A stretch of 64,000 bases of DNA from Bradyrhizobium barranii subsp. apii (GTDB lineage: Bacteria > Pseudomonadota > Alphaproteobacteria > Rhizobiales > Xanthobacteraceae): positions 9,497,501-9,561,500 of the forward strand of contig NZ_CP096255.1 of the NCBI RefSeq assembly GCF_011516635.5, given 5' to 3'. Every line of letters starts with the position of its first letter. Position 1 is the stretch's first letter. A program made the position numbers and the translations under genes. The notes beneath the pieces were generated by a model. That model searched no databases, was not told the origin of the DNA, and was given only the letters and a program-made list of their open reading frames with translations. Below, piece by piece: positions 63,135 to 64,000 of the stretch.

Positions 63135-63986
63135 TCAGTAACGCAGCAGGCGCAGCTTGTAGGCGTAGTGATAGCCCAATTGCTTCGCGAGATAGGAAGC
63201 GATGGCGCGCCGGATCTGCATCTGCGTCGGATCGAAGCCGAGAACGCGGCGCCGCAGGATGCCCATCTCCCTGACGCCGAGCGCGTAGGTCGAAGCCGTC
63301 TTCTGTGCATCGTGGATGCGGAAGCAGGCGAGAAATCGCGGCAGGCGCACGAATTTGAATTCCGCGGCTTGCGCCCGCAGGATGAAATCCCAATCCATCG
63401 CGTAGTGGAGGCTCTCGTCGATGGGCCCGATCCTGTCCCACACGCGCTTGCGCCAGAACATCGTCTCCTGCGGGATGTAGTCGGCATATTGCAAAGCCTT
63501 GCCGTCATGCGGCGGCAGCACAGCGCGTCCAACCTCGAGCCCCTCGCGGTCGACGAAGACGCGATGGCCGTAGACGACGTCGACATCGGGATGCGCCATG
63601 AAGTAGTCGGCGACATAGGCGAGCGCTCCGGGCAGCAGCATGTCATCGCTGTTGAGATAGGCCATGATCTCGCAATCGGCACCGGCGAAGCCGAGATTGA
63701 TGGCGTTCGACTGCCCCTTGTCCGGCTCGCTCGCCCAGCTGATGCTCTCACCTCGGCTCTTCAGGAGATCGATCGTGCCGTCGATCGAGGCGCCGTCCTG
63801 CACGTGATAAGTCAGCTTCGGATAGTTCTGACTGACGATGCTCTCGATCGTGGCGCCGAGATATTGCGCGTGATTGTAGCTCGGCGTGACCATCGTGATC
63901 CGCGGCGCATTCGCCGGGATCGCGGGCGCAGGCGGGAAGGCAGTCAGGTTGAGCAGGCGCGGCGGATATTGCTCGAAGGTCCACAT
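63135..63986 (-). CDS. Family 2 glycosyltransferase
   Basis: 283 residues with a GT-A fold: ITMVTPSYNHAQYLGATIES at the N-terminus, QDGASIDGTIDLL, the DxD-like metal site in YLNSDDMLLPGALAYV, and the acceptor region YAMDWDFILRAQAAEF. It probably adds a sugar to a cell-surface polysaccharide or lipid acceptor in the cytoplasm. The start is an ATG 14 bases from the window edge; an upstream extension cannot be excluded because the sequence ends there. Confidence 0.88.
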   Translation of the reverse strand: MWTFEQYPPRLLNLTAFPPAPAIPANAPRITMVTPSYNHAQYLGATIESIVSQNYPKLTYHVQDGASIDGTIDLLKSRGESISWASEPDKGQSNAINLGFAGADCEIMAYLNSDDMLLPGALAYVADYFMAHPDVDVVYGHRVFVDREGLEVGRAVLPPHDGKALQYADYIPQETMFWRKRVWDRIGPIDESLHYAMDWDFILRAQAAEFKFVRLPRFLACFRIHDAQKTASTYALGVREMGILRRRVLGFDPTQMQIRRAIASYLAKQLGYHYAYKLRLLRY

Positions 63987-64000
63987 CGGCGGGCGTCGCC

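Overview
The window is GC-rich DNA from an alphaproteobacterium, most probably Bradyrhizobium. Three things suggest this: a carrier-protein aminoacylation locus whose predicted zinc ligands fall at the residue numbers I recall for Bradyrhizobium Bll0957; palindromic intergenic repeats of a kind I associate with Bradyrhizobium chromosomes; and several small proteins (zinc ribbon, DUF1488, a 35-residue membrane peptide) that look familiar from that genus. This rests on recognition, not on a search.

Region 1 to 3.7 kb carries a slipin-type SPFH membrane protein, a 64-residue zinc ribbon protein, an HWE-type histidine kinase and several very small genes. Region 3.75 to 15.4 kb is a decayed accessory region. 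It holds the start of a type IV coupling protein, a MobF relaxase/helicase (traA-like) cut in two by an IS1380-family element, a large serine recombinase, an orphan and multiply broken hsdS, an IS5-family element and the first codons of a Rieske oxygenase. A perfect 23-bp inverted repeat upstream of the relaxase is a candidate oriT hairpin. Three 1632-bp copies of the same IS1380-family element lie in the window, each between its own 4-bp duplication (CTAG, TTAG, CTAG). They therefore look like three independent simple insertions.

Region 15.4 to 34 kb looks like chromosomal backbone: a periplasmic amidase, a Na+/H+ antiporter, a class A beta-lactamase, a caspase-like protein whose stop codon is the target of the third IS copy, farnesyl diphosphate synthase, monofunctional transglycosylase, ribosomal protein L32, a MarR regulator divergent from a monooxygenase with two matching operators, and two GGDEF/EAL proteins, one degenerate and one intact. 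Region 34.4 to 38.4 kb is a carrier-protein pathway: a GNAT-like protein, an amino acid:carrier protein ligase related to seryl-tRNA synthetase, an acyl-CoA dehydrogenase, and a divergently transcribed carrier protein. The methionine-salvage pair mtnP-mtnA, a HAD phosphatase, a trypsin-like protease and a Baeyer-Villiger-type monooxygenase follow.

Region 44.1 to 56.4 kb is a nitrogen-compound module. A 1123-residue protein fuses an NCS1-type nucleobase permease, a nine-cysteine segment and a hybrid histidine kinase, and overlaps a LuxR-type response regulator. It is divergent from an ABC transporter (urtABCDE / fmdDEF type), formamidase fmdA, fmdB and aliphatic amidase amiE. The likely logic is that the permease-like sensor detects a nitrogen compound and the regulator switches on amide or urea uptake and hydrolysis. 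As given, urtA has a frameshift and urtC a frameshift plus a small deletion, while urtB, urtD, urtE and all the enzymes are open. The last 7 kb hold an autotransporter, an MCE/MlaD lipid-transport protein, an ADP-forming-type acyl-CoA synthetase and a family 2 glycosyltransferase.
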